DNA from: Aquabacterium sp.
GTDB lineage: Bacteria; Pseudomonadota; Gammaproteobacteria; Burkholderiales; Burkholderiaceae_C
Assembly: GCF_014378415.1 (NCBI RefSeq)
Contig: NZ_JACMNS010000006.1
Location: 1 to 40,949 of the forward strand
Reading direction: 5' to 3'
DNA: 40,949 nucleotides
Below, one piece after another: positions 1-8,128 of this stretch. Under the pieces are notes generated by a model, which worked only from the letters and a program-made list of their open reading frames with translations, was not told the DNA's origin and ran no database searches. Numbering within the stretch: position 1 is the stretch's first letter; each line of letters starts with the position of its first letter. The position numbers and the translations under genes were made by a program.

Positions 1-262
1 ACACAAAAGCGATCAGGCTGCCAATCACGATCGATGCGCCAAAGGCCAGCAAGGTGATCTTCAAGGTCACCAGCAAAGCGGCACCCAGCAGCGCCCAGTC
101 GGCCACCAGCGTCTGGCCGATCAACCAGGGTGAGGGCACCAAGTAGGTGGGCACGTCAAAGTAGGTGACCCAGGCTTGCCATGAACTCAGCAGTGCTGCG
201 GCGGCCAACACCGGCAAAGCCAGGCGCAGTAGCGATTCTTGGCGATTGGTTGATGAAGTCAT
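1..262 (-). CDS. ABC transporter permease, N-terminal part (3' end outside window)
   Basis: This is the inner-membrane permease subunit of the NMT1/THI5-type (nitrate/sulfonate/thiamine-precursor class) importer encoded by the next two genes. Only about 87 residues are in the window. A short N-terminus rich in Gln and Arg is followed by a hydrophobic segment (LALPVLAAAALLSSW), a loop with the family-typical VPSP motif, and the start of a second membrane segment (LLVTLKITLLAFGASI), as in SsuC/TauC-type permeases. The ATG overlaps the stop codon of the ATPase gene by four bases (ATGA), which fixes the start and implies translational coupling. Substrate unknown. Confidence 0.85.
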   Translation of the reverse strand, partial: MTSSTNRQESLLRLALPVLAAAALLSSWQAWVTYFDVPTYLVPSPWLIGQTLVADWALLGAALLVTLKITLLAFGASIVIGSLIAFV

Positions 263-1008
263 GCGGTGGCCCCGGAGGCATCGCTCAGGCATTGGCGCAG
301 GTGCCGCTCTAGCGTGTGAAAGGCCGTGCTGCTGCGCCAATCATCGCCGCGAGGGTAGGGCGTGCCAATGCTGATCTCGTCCACGATGCGGCCTGGCTGC
401 GCCGCCATGACGACCACGCGCTGCGATAAGTAAACCGCCTCGCTGATCGAGTGGGTCACGAACACCACGGTCAAGCCTTGGGCCTGCCAAAGCTTCAACA
501 GCTCATCGTCCAGCCCTTGGCGCGTGATCTCGTCCAGGGCGCCAAAGGGTTCATCCATCAGCAGAATCTGTGGATCGGTCACCAGGCTGCGGGCAATGGA
601 CACGCGCATCTGCATGCCGCCCGACAGCTCACGCGGCCTCTGCCGGGCGGCACCGTGCAAGCCCACCAGTGCCAAGGCCCGAGCCACGCGTACTTCGGCC
701 TGCGACCTGGGAACGTGGGCCAGGTCCAGTGGCAGGCGCACATTGGCCTGCACGCTGGCCCAGGGCATCAAGGTGGCTTCCTGGAACACGAAGGACAAGC
801 GCTTGCCCTGCACAACGATCCCCCCCTGCGTGGGCAGCAGCAAGCCCGCCATCATGCGCAGCAAGGTGCTTTTGCCACAACCCGAGGGGCCCAGCAAGGT
901 GACGAATTCGCCCTTGGCCACCGACAGGCACACCGGCTGCAGCGCCTGCGTGCCATTGGGGTAGACCTGCGTGGCCCCTTGTACTTCAATGGATGATTGC
1001 ATGCTCAA
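259..1008 (-). CDS. ABC transporter ATP-binding protein, NitT/TauT family
   Basis: This 249-residue ATPase powers the importer formed with the flanking binding protein and permease. Walker A (GPSGCGKST, about residues 41-49), the Q-loop (FVFQEATLMPW), the ABC signature (LSGGMQMRVSIARSL) and Walker B (ILLMDEPFGALD) are all intact, followed by the H-loop His in VTHSISEA. The EATLMPW Q-loop and the length are typical of the SsuB/TauB/ThiZ group. The gene lies 18 bp after the binding-protein gene and overlaps the permease gene by 4 bp, so the three form one operon. Met1 and Met3 are both possible starts. Substrate cannot be read from the sequence. Confidence 0.9.
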   Translation of the reverse strand: MSMQSSIEVQGATQVYPNGTQALQPVCLSVAKGEFVTLLGPSGCGKSTLLRMMAGLLLPTQGGIVVQGKRLSFVFQEATLMPWASVQANVRLPLDLAHVPRSQAEVRVARALALVGLHGAARQRPRELSGGMQMRVSIARSLVTDPQILLMDEPFGALDEITRQGLDDELLKLWQAQGLTVVFVTHSISEAVYLSQRVVVMAAQPGRIVDEISIGTPYPRGDDWRSSTAFHTLERHLRQCLSDASGATA

Positions 1009-1026
1009 ACTGGCGGGCTCCTGCGC

Positions 1027-2025
1027 TCAGGGCATGACTTTGGCCGGGGCGATGAAATCGGTCCGGTAGGTCTGCTTGAGCGACACCTTGGCCGGGTCCA
1101 CCAGCTTGTGCTTGACCAGCATGTCGTAGGTCTGCTTCATGCGCTCATCCGTGATGATGCCGATGCCCAGCTTGGCCGCGTCGCCCCCCATCACCGTGCC
1201 GGTGTCTTTCAGGGTGGCAATGCCATAGGCCAATTGCTCATCGGTCATGTTGGGGTTGTCTTTTCTGATCAGCGCATTGGCGGGTGAAGGGTCTCCCGTC
1301 AGGTAGCTTTTCCAGCCCTCCATGGAGGCCTTGACGAAAGCCGCCACCGCCTTGGGCCGCTCCTTCAAAGTCTTGTCCATGCAGACCACGGCCGTGGCAT
1401 AGGGCGGCCAGCCCTCGTCGGCCAGCATGAAGACGCTGGGCTTGAGCTTGCCCTCCTTCTGGATGGCAAAAGGCTCAGACGCCAGATAGCCTTGCTGCGC
1501 GATGCCCTTGTCGGCCAGAAAGGGCTGGATGTTGAAGGTGTAGGGCCGCATCTGGCTGTCGGTGAAACCGTATTTGGCCTTGAGCCAGGGCCAGTAGGTG
1601 ACCATGCCGGCACTGCCAATCAGCAAGGTGCGGCTTTTCAGCTCGGGCAGTTGCTTGACATCGGGGTGGGCAATCAACACCACCGGGTCTTTCTGGAAGG
1701 CGGCGGCCACGGTCACGGCCTTGATGCCTTGCTCCCAGGCCTGGATGGTCTGCACGTCGTAGCCCATCACGCAATCGGCCTGGCCGGCCAGCATCAATTG
1801 CATGATGTTGATTTGGGGCCCGCCCATTTTCAGGGTCACGTCCAGGCCGGCTTTGGCATACAGGCCCGTGGCCTGTGCTTGGTAGAAGCCGCCATGCTCG
1901 GCTTGCGCGTACCAGTTGGTCACGTAAACGAATTTTTCGGCGGCGTGGCTCAGGGGGGTGCACAGCAAGGCCAGCGCAGCCACGCACAGGGGGTGCCGGG
2001 ATTTTGTGCTCAAGGGGGCGGCCAT
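1027..2025 (-). CDS. NMT1/THI5-like ABC transporter substrate-binding protein
   Basis: This is a 332-residue periplasmic binding protein. Residues 1-29 form a Sec signal peptide (basic start, hydrophobic ALALLCTPLS, cleavage near SHA-A). The mature part begins with the family pattern in which a Trp-Tyr-rich strand (VTNWYAQAEHGGFYQAQATG) leads into a Gly-rich turn. This is the NMT1/THI5 fold used for thiamine-pyrimidine precursors, riboflavin, sulfonates and similar small ligands. It is the first structural gene after the LysR gene (66 bp gap) and precedes the ATPase and permease genes. A pyrimidine or related heterocycle is plausible but unproven. No THI-box riboswitch is recognisable in the 66-bp leader. 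Confidence 0.88.
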   Translation of the reverse strand: MAAPLSTKSRHPLCVAALALLCTPLSHAAEKFVYVTNWYAQAEHGGFYQAQATGLYAKAGLDVTLKMGGPQINIMQLMLAGQADCVMGYDVQTIQAWEQGIKAVTVAAAFQKDPVVLIAHPDVKQLPELKSRTLLIGSAGMVTYWPWLKAKYGFTDSQMRPYTFNIQPFLADKGIAQQGYLASEPFAIQKEGKLKPSVFMLADEGWPPYATAVVCMDKTLKERPKAVAAFVKASMEGWKSYLTGDPSPANALIRKDNPNMTDEQLAYGIATLKDTGTVMGGDAAKLGIGIITDERMKQTYDMLVKHKLVDPAKVSLKQTYRTDFIAPAKVMP

Positions 2026-2091
2026 CTTTTGCTCCAGGATCTGTGATGCGTGCCTAGTGTAGTGTTGATGCCAGCCGGGCTTGATGGCAGG

Positions 2092-3000
2092 TCAGGAACT
2101 CCGAAGGCTGGATTGCGCATACCGGCCCAGGGCCTCGCTCAGGAAGCGGAACAAGCCCATCACCCGTTTGTTGGACTTCAGGCCCGAATGCGTCACCAGC
2201 CACATGTCCAGGCTGAACACCATCACGTCGGGCAGCACCGGCACCAAGGCAGGGTCACGCCGGGCCACGCCCATCTGGCAGCCGCCGATGCCCATGCCGG
2301 CCCGCAGCGCGGCCAACTGCGCCAGATCGCTGTCGGTGCGAAAGGCAAAGTCATCGCGCGACACCGGCAGGCCAATCTGCTGTGCCAGTGCCCCGATGGT
2401 GGGGTCCAGGTCTGAGCCGATCAGGGTGTGATGGCGCAAGTCCTGCAGGCTTTTGGGCAGGCCGTGGGTTTTGACGTAGCGCTGGTGCGCATACATGCCA
2501 ATGTCGACCCGGCCCAGGCGCTTGGCCAGCAAGGCCTGCTGAGTGGGGCGAATCATGCGCACGGCGATGTCGGCCTCGCGCTTGAGCAGGTCTTCGCTTT
2601 TGTTGGTCAGCACCAGTTCAATGGTGACCTGGGGATGCTGCTCGCGGTACTGGGTCAACAGCGCGGGCAGCACCTCGCCCCCCATCATCTGGCTGGCGGT
2701 GACGCGCACAGTGCCTCGTTCGTCTTCCCGGCTACCGGAGGCCACGCGCGCGGCTTGCTGCACGGCGGCGGCCATGGCCTCGACCGAGTCCAGCATTTCG
2801 GTGGCCACGAGCGTGGGCGTGAGCCCGCCCTGGGCACGGATGAACAAGGTCACGCCCAGGGTCTGCTCCAGGGCGTCCATGTGACGGCCGATGCTCGGTT
2901 GCGTCATGCCCAAGGCACGCGCGGCCGCCGACAAGCTGCCCTCGCGCATCACGGCCAGGAAGGAGCGGTACAAGCTCCAGTCGATGTGTTGGCTTCTCAT
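2092..3000 (-). CDS. LysR-family transcriptional regulator
   Basis: This 302-residue regulator has an N-terminal winged helix-turn-helix (SLSAAARALGMTQPSIGRHM, about residues 22-41) and a C-terminal periplasmic-binding-like effector domain from about residue 90. It lies just upstream of, and co-directional with, the NMT1-type transporter operon, and divergent from a broken epimerase gene across a 97-bp AT-rich spacer. It may control either neighbour. Because the divergent gene is now a pseudogene, its original target may be gone. The start is the ATG whose complement ends at 3000; the reading frame agrees with the usual LysR N-terminus (IDWSLYRSFLAV). Confidence 0.92.
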   Translation of the reverse strand: MRSQHIDWSLYRSFLAVMREGSLSAAARALGMTQPSIGRHMDALEQTLGVTLFIRAQGGLTPTLVATEMLDSVEAMAAAVQQAARVASGSREDERGTVRVTASQMMGGEVLPALLTQYREQHPQVTIELVLTNKSEDLLKREADIAVRMIRPTQQALLAKRLGRVDIGMYAHQRYVKTHGLPKSLQDLRHHTLIGSDLDPTIGALAQQIGLPVSRDDFAFRTDSDLAQLAALRAGMGIGGCQMGVARRDPALVPVLPDVMVFSLDMWLVTHSGLKSNKRVMGLFRFLSEALGRYAQSSLRSS

Positions 3001-3097
3001 GCAAAAATGTATATCAGATTAACGTAAATAGCCAATTGCCGTTTAGATTGAGGCTGCCTACCATCCAGGTCATCGCAACCACCGACAGGTGATCCAG
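3001..3097. promoter_or_regulatory. divergent AT-rich promoter region between LysR gene and epimerase pseudogene
   Basis: The spacer is clearly more AT-rich than its surroundings (for example 3001-3045), as expected for a divergent LysR-type control region. No convincing T-N11-A dyad could be singled out, so no exact operator is claimed. Confidence 0.35.
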
Positions 3098-3890
3098 ATG
3101 ACTCAAACCGTTTTGTTGATTGGTGCCACGGGTGGCCTTGGTGGCGCGGTGGCCCAAGCATTTCTGGCCCAGGGTTGGCAGGTGCTGGCCTTGACCCGCC
3201 AGCCGCCGGCCGCCGCGCAACTGCAGCCTGCTCAAGCCGGATTGAACGGCGTCGAGTGGTGGGTCGGTGATGCCATGAACTAAGCCGATGTGGTCAAGGC
3301 GGCCCAAGGCGTCGATTGCATCTTTCACGGCGCCAACCCACCGAGATACACCCGTTGGCGCGAGCTGGCCTTGCCCATGCTGGCCCATTCGATCGAAGCG
3401 GCTCGCAGCAGTGGCGCGCGCATGATCTTCCCGGGCAACGTCTATAACTTCGGGCCCGACGCCGGGTCCGTGGTCAATGAGGAGTCACCACAGCATCCAA
3501 AAACGCGCAAAGGGATTGTGCGGGTGGAGATGGAGCAGATGCTGCACCGCGCGGCTGAGACACAAGGCGTTCAAGCCGAAGCAGCCCTTGCGATCGGTGA
3601 CTTACCCCGGCAGCGCCGAGGTGGGTCATGCCTGGGCCTACCTGCCCGATCTGGCCTTGACCATCGTGCGCCTGGCCAAGCTGCAGTCCACTTTGCCCAC
3701 GTTCGATACTTTTCACTTTGCAGGGCATTGGACACCGCGTGGTGCCGAGATGGCCGAGTCGATCCGCCGGGTTTCGGGCAACCCCGGTTTGCCGATCAAG
3801 GCCATGCCCTGGTGGTTGATTAACCTGGGCGCACCTTGGGTGACCTTGCTGCACGAGATCGTCGAAATGCGCTACTTGTGGCAAGTGCCT
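3098..3890 (+). pseudogene. broken NAD(P)-dependent epimerase/dehydrogenase (extended SDR type)
   Basis: The N-terminus has a Rossmann nucleotide-binding motif (LLIGATGGLGGAVAQAFL). A TAA at 3281-3283 interrupts the frame after VGDAMN. The same frame continues at once with family-typical sequence (VDCIFHGANPP, MIFPGNVYNFGP). Near 3568-3580 the frame jumps: downstream homology (PLRSVTYPGSAEVGHAWAY) is in frame +1, and the roughly 25 residues expected between ETQGVQ and KPKQPLR are missing, so an out-of-frame internal deletion is likely. Homology stops at MRYLW near 3885, about 30 codons short of a usual end, where it runs into the remnant of the convergent kinase gene. The ancestral product probably reduced or epimerised a small NAD(P)-linked substrate; the present locus cannot make it. 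Confidence 0.85.
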
Positions 3891-3945
3891 TGTCCAGCAG
3901 CACCAGGTCAAACGCCTCGCGCTCCGGGCGGCCCGTGCCGAATGA

Positions 3946-5946
3946 TCAAAGACCAGCCTGATCTGCGTTACGCAGTACCAGCATGGCAGTCATGGTGTCG
4001 CTGTTGGTCTGGCGATCTTCCACGCACAGCACCTTGCGTTGATCTGAGTTGGCGTCTGGGGTGGGCGCGTTGAGCTTGTGCTGCACTTTGGCGGAACCCG
4101 CGGCGGGCAATGTGAATTTGAACTCGCTGCCTTCCTTCTCGATGGAGCGCACGCTCAGGCTGCTGCCCATCAACTCCAGCAGCCGCTTGCAAATCACCAG
4201 CCCAATGCCCGTGCCGGGTATTGAGGTGTTTTCACGCCCCAGCCGGTTGAAGGGTTCGAACAGGTGTTCGACCTGTTCCCGCGTCATGCCCAGGCCGGTG
4301 TCCCTGACTCGAAAGGTCAATTGCCCTTCATTTTCTTGCAGGATCAGGCTGACCTGGCCGCCAGGCCGGTTGTACTTCACAGCGTTGCCGAGCAGGTTCA
4401 GCAACACCTGTTTGAGCCGGGTGCGGTCTGCGCATACCTGCGCAATGCCGTCCTGCGTGATGACGTCCAGGTGCACGTCGGCCGAGCGAGCCTGAGTGGT
4501 CAGCATTTGCTGGCAGTCGCGCGTCAGGGCACGCACGTCCACGTCCTCGATGAACAAATTGACGGAGTCGCTTTCGATCTTCGTCACGTCCAGCACGTCA
4601 GAGATCATCGCCAGCAGGTGCAGTCCGGATGCTTCAATCTGATTGACCATGCCCAATTGCCGGGTGCTGAGCGGATCGGCCGTGTTCATCTTGAGCACCT
4701 GCGCAAAGCCCAGCACAGCGTTCAAGGGGGTGCGCAACTCATGGCTCATGCGCGACAGGAAATCGGTTTTTGCCTGATTGGCGGCTTCGGCGGCGGCCTT
4801 GGCCCGAAGCTCCTGTTCGTGCTGGCGCAGGCGCTCGCCCATTTCCAGAAAACCTTGTTCCAGCGCCACGAACTCGCGGCTGCCCATGGCATTAGAGGGT
4901 GGGCCTGGGTCTGCGCCCCGAGACAGGCTGCCCATGCGGGCCAGCAGGCGATGTACCGGGTACGCCACCTTGGCCAGCGCCAGCCGCCATGCCAACCACA
5001 TGGCGGCCACCGACAACAGCGTGTTGACGATCAGCAGCATGATCAAGTTCTCGTTCAGGCCGGCATCCAGCCCGGCTTTGGGCACCCCGACCGCCACGCT
5101 CCAGTTTGAAACGCTGGAGCGGCTGAAGGCAGTGATCACCGGGATGCCTTCCAGGGTGGTGGTCTCGAGCACGCCTTCCCGCTGTTTTTGCAGCATGCGG
5201 ACCAGGTCGGGCACGGCAGGCTTGCCCTGAAAGCTAGTCAACTCACGCGTGCGGGTGATCACTTTGCCCTGGCCGTCAAGCACGACGCCAATCCAGTCGG
5301 GGGGTAGCCGCTGTGCCAGCAGAAGTTTGGCCAAGCGGTCCGGAAATATCCCGGCATTGAGGCCGTAGATGACGTGGCCGTCGCGCGTGACTGGCACGCC
5401 AATGGCCAGGATTGGTTTGCCCGTGGCGGGCCCGATGAACAAGTCTGTCAGCACGGTGGTGCCGGTGGTGAACACGCTTTGCAGTTGCGCTGGCCCAACT
5501 TTGGTCGGCAGGGGTGCCTCTGGCGGCAAGATGGTGTTGACCCGCTGCCGTCCGCTGGCGTCAATCAAAATGTAGTTGGTGATGCTCTGAAATGGCAGCG
5601 CCTGCTTGGCTTCGCGATAAAAAGCGGGCAGGTCATGGGTGCCCAGCGCGGCGGATTTGGCCAACACGTGCAGCCCCGATTCGATGCTGGCGATGTCGTG
5701 GTCCAGGCTGGTCGTGGCGGCCCGTGCCGTGGCGATGGCATCCTGGACCGCGCGCGCTTTTTGCTGACGATAGCCCGACACGATGAAGTAGGTGGACATC
5801 AGGACGCCAGGCAGGATGCAAGCCATGGCCAGCAAAGCAAGGTTGCTGCGGATGCTCCAGGTGGCCGGCTGGTTTGACAAGCCGGCGGCGCGCTTGAAAA
5901 CCCAGGTTTTTCGTGGGCCGATACTTCGTAGCACGAAGTTGATCAT
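3946..5946 (-). CDS. membrane sensor histidine kinase with truncated receiver domain
   Basis: As read here this is a 666-residue inner-membrane kinase. TM1 lies near residues 35-55 (ALLAMACILPGVLMSTYFIV), followed by a periplasmic dCACHE-like sensor, TM2 (LIMLLIVNTLLSVAAMWLAW) and a coiled coil. Then come HisKA (FLSRMSHELRTPLNAVLGF) and HATPase_c with intact N (NLLGNAVKYN), G1 (DTGLGM) and G2 (GTGIGL) boxes. A receiver domain begins (KVLCVEDRQTNSD), but a TGA at 3946-3948 ends it about 30 residues in. Receiver-like sequence (REAFDLVLLDK) continues beyond the stop in the same frame to about 3888, then is lost. The kinase core looks usable, while phosphotransfer to its own receiver does not. 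An upstream in-frame ATG at 6021 exists; the one at 5946 fits the membrane topology better. Confidence 0.8.
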   Translation of the reverse strand: MINFVLRSIGPRKTWVFKRAAGLSNQPATWSIRSNLALLAMACILPGVLMSTYFIVSGYRQQKARAVQDAIATARAATTSLDHDIASIESGLHVLAKSAALGTHDLPAFYREAKQALPFQSITNYILIDASGRQRVNTILPPEAPLPTKVGPAQLQSVFTTGTTVLTDLFIGPATGKPILAIGVPVTRDGHVIYGLNAGIFPDRLAKLLLAQRLPPDWIGVVLDGQGKVITRTRELTSFQGKPAVPDLVRMLQKQREGVLETTTLEGIPVITAFSRSSVSNWSVAVGVPKAGLDAGLNENLIMLLIVNTLLSVAAMWLAWRLALAKVAYPVHRLLARMGSLSRGADPGPPSNAMGSREFVALEQGFLEMGERLRQHEQELRAKAAAEAANQAKTDFLSRMSHELRTPLNAVLGFAQVLKMNTADPLSTRQLGMVNQIEASGLHLLAMISDVLDVTKIESDSVNLFIEDVDVRALTRDCQQMLTTQARSADVHLDVITQDGIAQVCADRTRLKQVLLNLLGNAVKYNRPGGQVSLILQENEGQLTFRVRDTGLGMTREQVEHLFEPFNRLGRENTSIPGTGIGLVICKRLLELMGSSLSVRSIEKEGSEFKFTLPAAGSAKVQHKLNAPTPDANSDQRKVLCVEDRQTNSDTMTAMLVLRNADQAGL

Positions 5947-6074
5947 GGCGTGAATCCAGAGGCATGGATGTCTTGAACACGGGCTGCCTGTGGACGAGGC
6001 AGCAGCGGGCACAACCATCAATACAACTGTCCACTTTGTGAGTAGACCACAAGCCCGCGGAGGAATGTTTGGAT

Positions 6075-6650
6075 TCAGCGCCTCTGGCTGGCCACGAAAC
6101 CGGCAAAGGCTGCTAGCAGCGGTTCAAACTGGACCGATGGGCCTTTTTGCAGCTGCTGCAGTGCCAGGCAGGTGGCCTCCAGCGTGGACAACTGGTCTGG
6201 GCGATGCGCTTTGCGAATCAAGTACCTGGAAGGCGGTGGTGCCTGCAGCGCCAGGCGAGGCAGCTGGCGCAGGGCCGGGTTCAGGTGCAGCATCTTGCGG
6301 CTTTTGCGCCAAGTGCCGTCCAGCACGACCAGGCGGATTTGGCTGGGCTCAGTCGGCAAGGGGTCTGGATGGCAGCCTTCTGCATCACCTGGGTACAGCA
6401 GCAGGTTGACGCGGTGGTCGGTGTCCAGAAGGTTTTGCAGCGCCAACGGGTCAAAGGCCTCGCCGGTGACCAGGCGGCTGCCTGACAAGCTCAGGTGCAG
6501 CAAGCGGGCGCTGCCCTTGGCCTGGTGCACTTCCAGTGGGTGCTGCAGGATCAGCACGTCTGCCTCCGTCAAGGTGGGGGTGATCCAACGACAGATGCAG
6601 TTGCTTTCAGGGCGCAAGCACCGTGTGCACTGAAGGCGGCCTGGCGTCAC
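6075..6650 (-). CDS. DTW-domain protein, probable tRNA-uridine aminocarboxypropyltransferase
   Basis: This 191-residue protein has the DTW-family layout: an N-terminal Cys cluster (CTRCLRPESNCIC, probably metal binding) and the hallmark motif in VVLDGTWRKSRKM. Bacterial members (E. coli TapT/YfiP) transfer the aminocarboxypropyl group of SAM to uridine-47 of tRNA (acp3U). The open frame extends upstream to 6842, but that part only shadows neighbouring coding sequence. The GTG at 6650 is chosen because it overlaps the TGA of the preceding pepD remnant as GTGA and sits just before the Cys cluster. The overlap suggests an ancestral pepD-DTW operon whose first gene has been lost. Confidence 0.85.
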   Translation of the reverse strand: MTPGRLQCTRCLRPESNCICRWITPTLTEADVLILQHPLEVHQAKGSARLLHLSLSGSRLVTGEAFDPLALQNLLDTDHRVNLLLYPGDAEGCHPDPLPTEPSQIRLVVLDGTWRKSRKMLHLNPALRQLPRLALQAPPPSRYLIRKAHRPDQLSTLEATCLALQQLQKGPSVQFEPLLAAFAGFVASQRR

Positions 6651-6874
6651 GCGTGTGCCGCCACGACCGCGATCAGCAATGGCCCGGTGCGCGCCACCGA
6701 GGCCACGTCCACCGATTCGCCGGGGGCATGCGGGCCCCGGATGGTGGGCCCGAAAGACACGATGTCCATGCCCGGGTACTTGGCCGCGATGATCCCGCAT
6801 TTCAGGCCGTTGTCGGCCCCCAGCGTGGCGAAGTGGGCCCACACGGCGCTTGGTTGCAACTCACTCACCATCAC
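6647..6874 (-). pseudogene. C-terminal remnant of aminoacyl-histidine dipeptidase (PepD-like)
   Basis: This 75-codon frame opens with GTG three bases after the stop of the M20 gene. It contains GLKCGII, YPGMDIVSFGPTIRGPH and ESVDVASV, matching the extreme C-terminus of PepD-type dipeptidases (usual length near 480 residues). The active-site and metal-binding N-terminal domain is absent, so it cannot be a functional peptidase. It ends in a GTGA overlap with the DTW-domain gene. The likely history is deletion of the 5' 85% of an intact pepD. A short translated peptide serving only for coupling to the downstream gene cannot be excluded. Confidence 0.75.
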
Positions 6875-6877
6875 AAG

Positions 6878-8128
6878 TCACCTCAGCAGGTCCAGCAAAG
6901 TCCTGGCGACCACCTTGGTGGCTTTGCGCAGGTCTTCCAGCACCAGGTGCTCGTCGGCGCGCTTGGCGTTCGACTCGAACACCGTGCGCGGCCCGGCGCC
7001 ATAGATCACGGCCGGAATGCCTTGCGCACAGTACAGCCGCACGTCGGTGTACAACGGCGTGCCCATGTTGGGGATGGCCTGGCCAAACACGGTTTGCCCG
7101 TGCTTTTGAATGGCCTCCACCAAAGGCGCGTTGCCGGGCAGGGGCTGCAGTGATTTGGCCAGCAACAGGCGCTTCACGTCCACGGTGATGCCCGGGCAGG
7201 TGGCGGCGGCCTCCATGATCACGCGGCGGATGTCGGCCTCCACCGCCACGGGGTCTTCTTCCGGGATCATTCGGCGGTCTAGCTTCAGCACCACCTTGCC
7301 GGGGACCACATTGGTGTTGGTGCCGCCTTCAATGCGGCCCACGTTCAGGTAGGGGTGTGTGATGCCCGGCACTTTGGACGTGATGGCTTTGTAGGCCGTG
7401 TTCTGCGCGTACAGGGCGTTGAGGATGACGACCGCGCCTTGCAAGGCGTCGATGCCAGTGTGGGGGATGGCGGCGTGCGCCATCAGGCCGTGCACGGTCA
7501 CTTCCATCTGCAGGCAGCCGTTGTGGGCGGTGACCACTTCGTAACTGAAGCCTGCGGCGATCAGCAGGTCGGGCTTGGTCAGGCCCTGGCGCAGCAGCCA
7601 GCCGGGGCCCATCTCGCCACCGAATTCTTCGTCGTAGGTGAAGTGCAGTTCGACCCCGCCTTTGATGGCGGGCGCCTCGGCCTGGGCCGCCAGGGCTTCC
7701 AGCGCGCGCAGGGCAAAGCTGAAGGTGGCGAAGTCGCTCTTGCTGACGGCGCTGGCGCGGCCGTACAGCTTGCCATCGACCACCTCGCCGCCATAGGGAT
7801 CATGGGTCCAGCCTTCGCCGGGCGGTACCACGTCGCCATGGGCATTGAGGGCCACGGTGAGGCCGCCTGCGGCAAAGCGGCGGCGCACGATCAGGTTGGT
7901 CAGGCTGGTGAGGCCATGGTCGCGCACCTCGGCTTCGGGCACGGCATGCTGCTCGGCCTGCCAGCCAAAGCCTTGCAGCAACTCGGCGGTGCGTTGCGCG
8001 TGGGGCGCGTTGTTGCCGGGCGGGGTGTCGGTGGGCACCTGCACCAGCGCCTGCAGAAAGCGCACCTCTTCGTCAAAGTGGGCGTCGATCCAGGCGTCCA
8101 GGGCCTGGTAGTCGGATGAGGTCGTCAT
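6878..8128 (-). CDS. M20-family metallohydrolase with altered metal-site residues
   Basis: This 416-residue protein has the peptidase M20/ArgE-DapE-ACY1 layout: NAHGDVVPPGEGW (His97, Asp99), the catalytic Glu pair in YDEEFGGEMGP (Glu167/168), and a dimerisation domain containing VHGLMAHAAIPH. By eye, the Asp expected in GRGxxDxK is Val128 (GRASAVSK, with an Asp four residues later), and the His expected in AHxxDE is Lys389 (AKRADEH, with a His five residues later). Its ATG overlaps the stop of UraD-AAH (ATGA), so it belongs to the allantoin operon. From context it may act on ureidoglycine, ureidoglycolate or another carbamoyl/amide product of the pathway; this is inference. An unrelated peptidase or deacylase role is possible. 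Confidence 0.8.
   Translation of the reverse strand: MTTSSDYQALDAWIDAHFDEEVRFLQALVQVPTDTPPGNNAPHAQRTAELLQGFGWQAEQHAVPEAEVRDHGLTSLTNLIVRRRFAAGGLTVALNAHGDVVPPGEGWTHDPYGGEVVDGKLYGRASAVSKSDFATFSFALRALEALAAQAEAPAIKGGVELHFTYDEEFGGEMGPGWLLRQGLTKPDLLIAAGFSYEVVTAHNGCLQMEVTVHGLMAHAAIPHTGIDALQGAVVILNALYAQNTAYKAITSKVPGITHPYLNVGRIEGGTNTNVVPGKVVLKLDRRMIPEEDPVAVEADIRRVIMEAAATCPGITVDVKRLLLAKSLQPLPGNAPLVEAIQKHGQTVFGQAIPNMGTPLYTDVRLYCAQGIPAVIYGAGPRTVFESNAKRADEHLVLEDLRKATKVVARTLLDLLR

Noticed and set aside
1027-2092. THI-box (TPP) riboswitch upstream of the NMT1/THI5-like gene
   Set aside because: The 66-bp leader is too short and lacks the conserved TPP-riboswitch sequence blocks.
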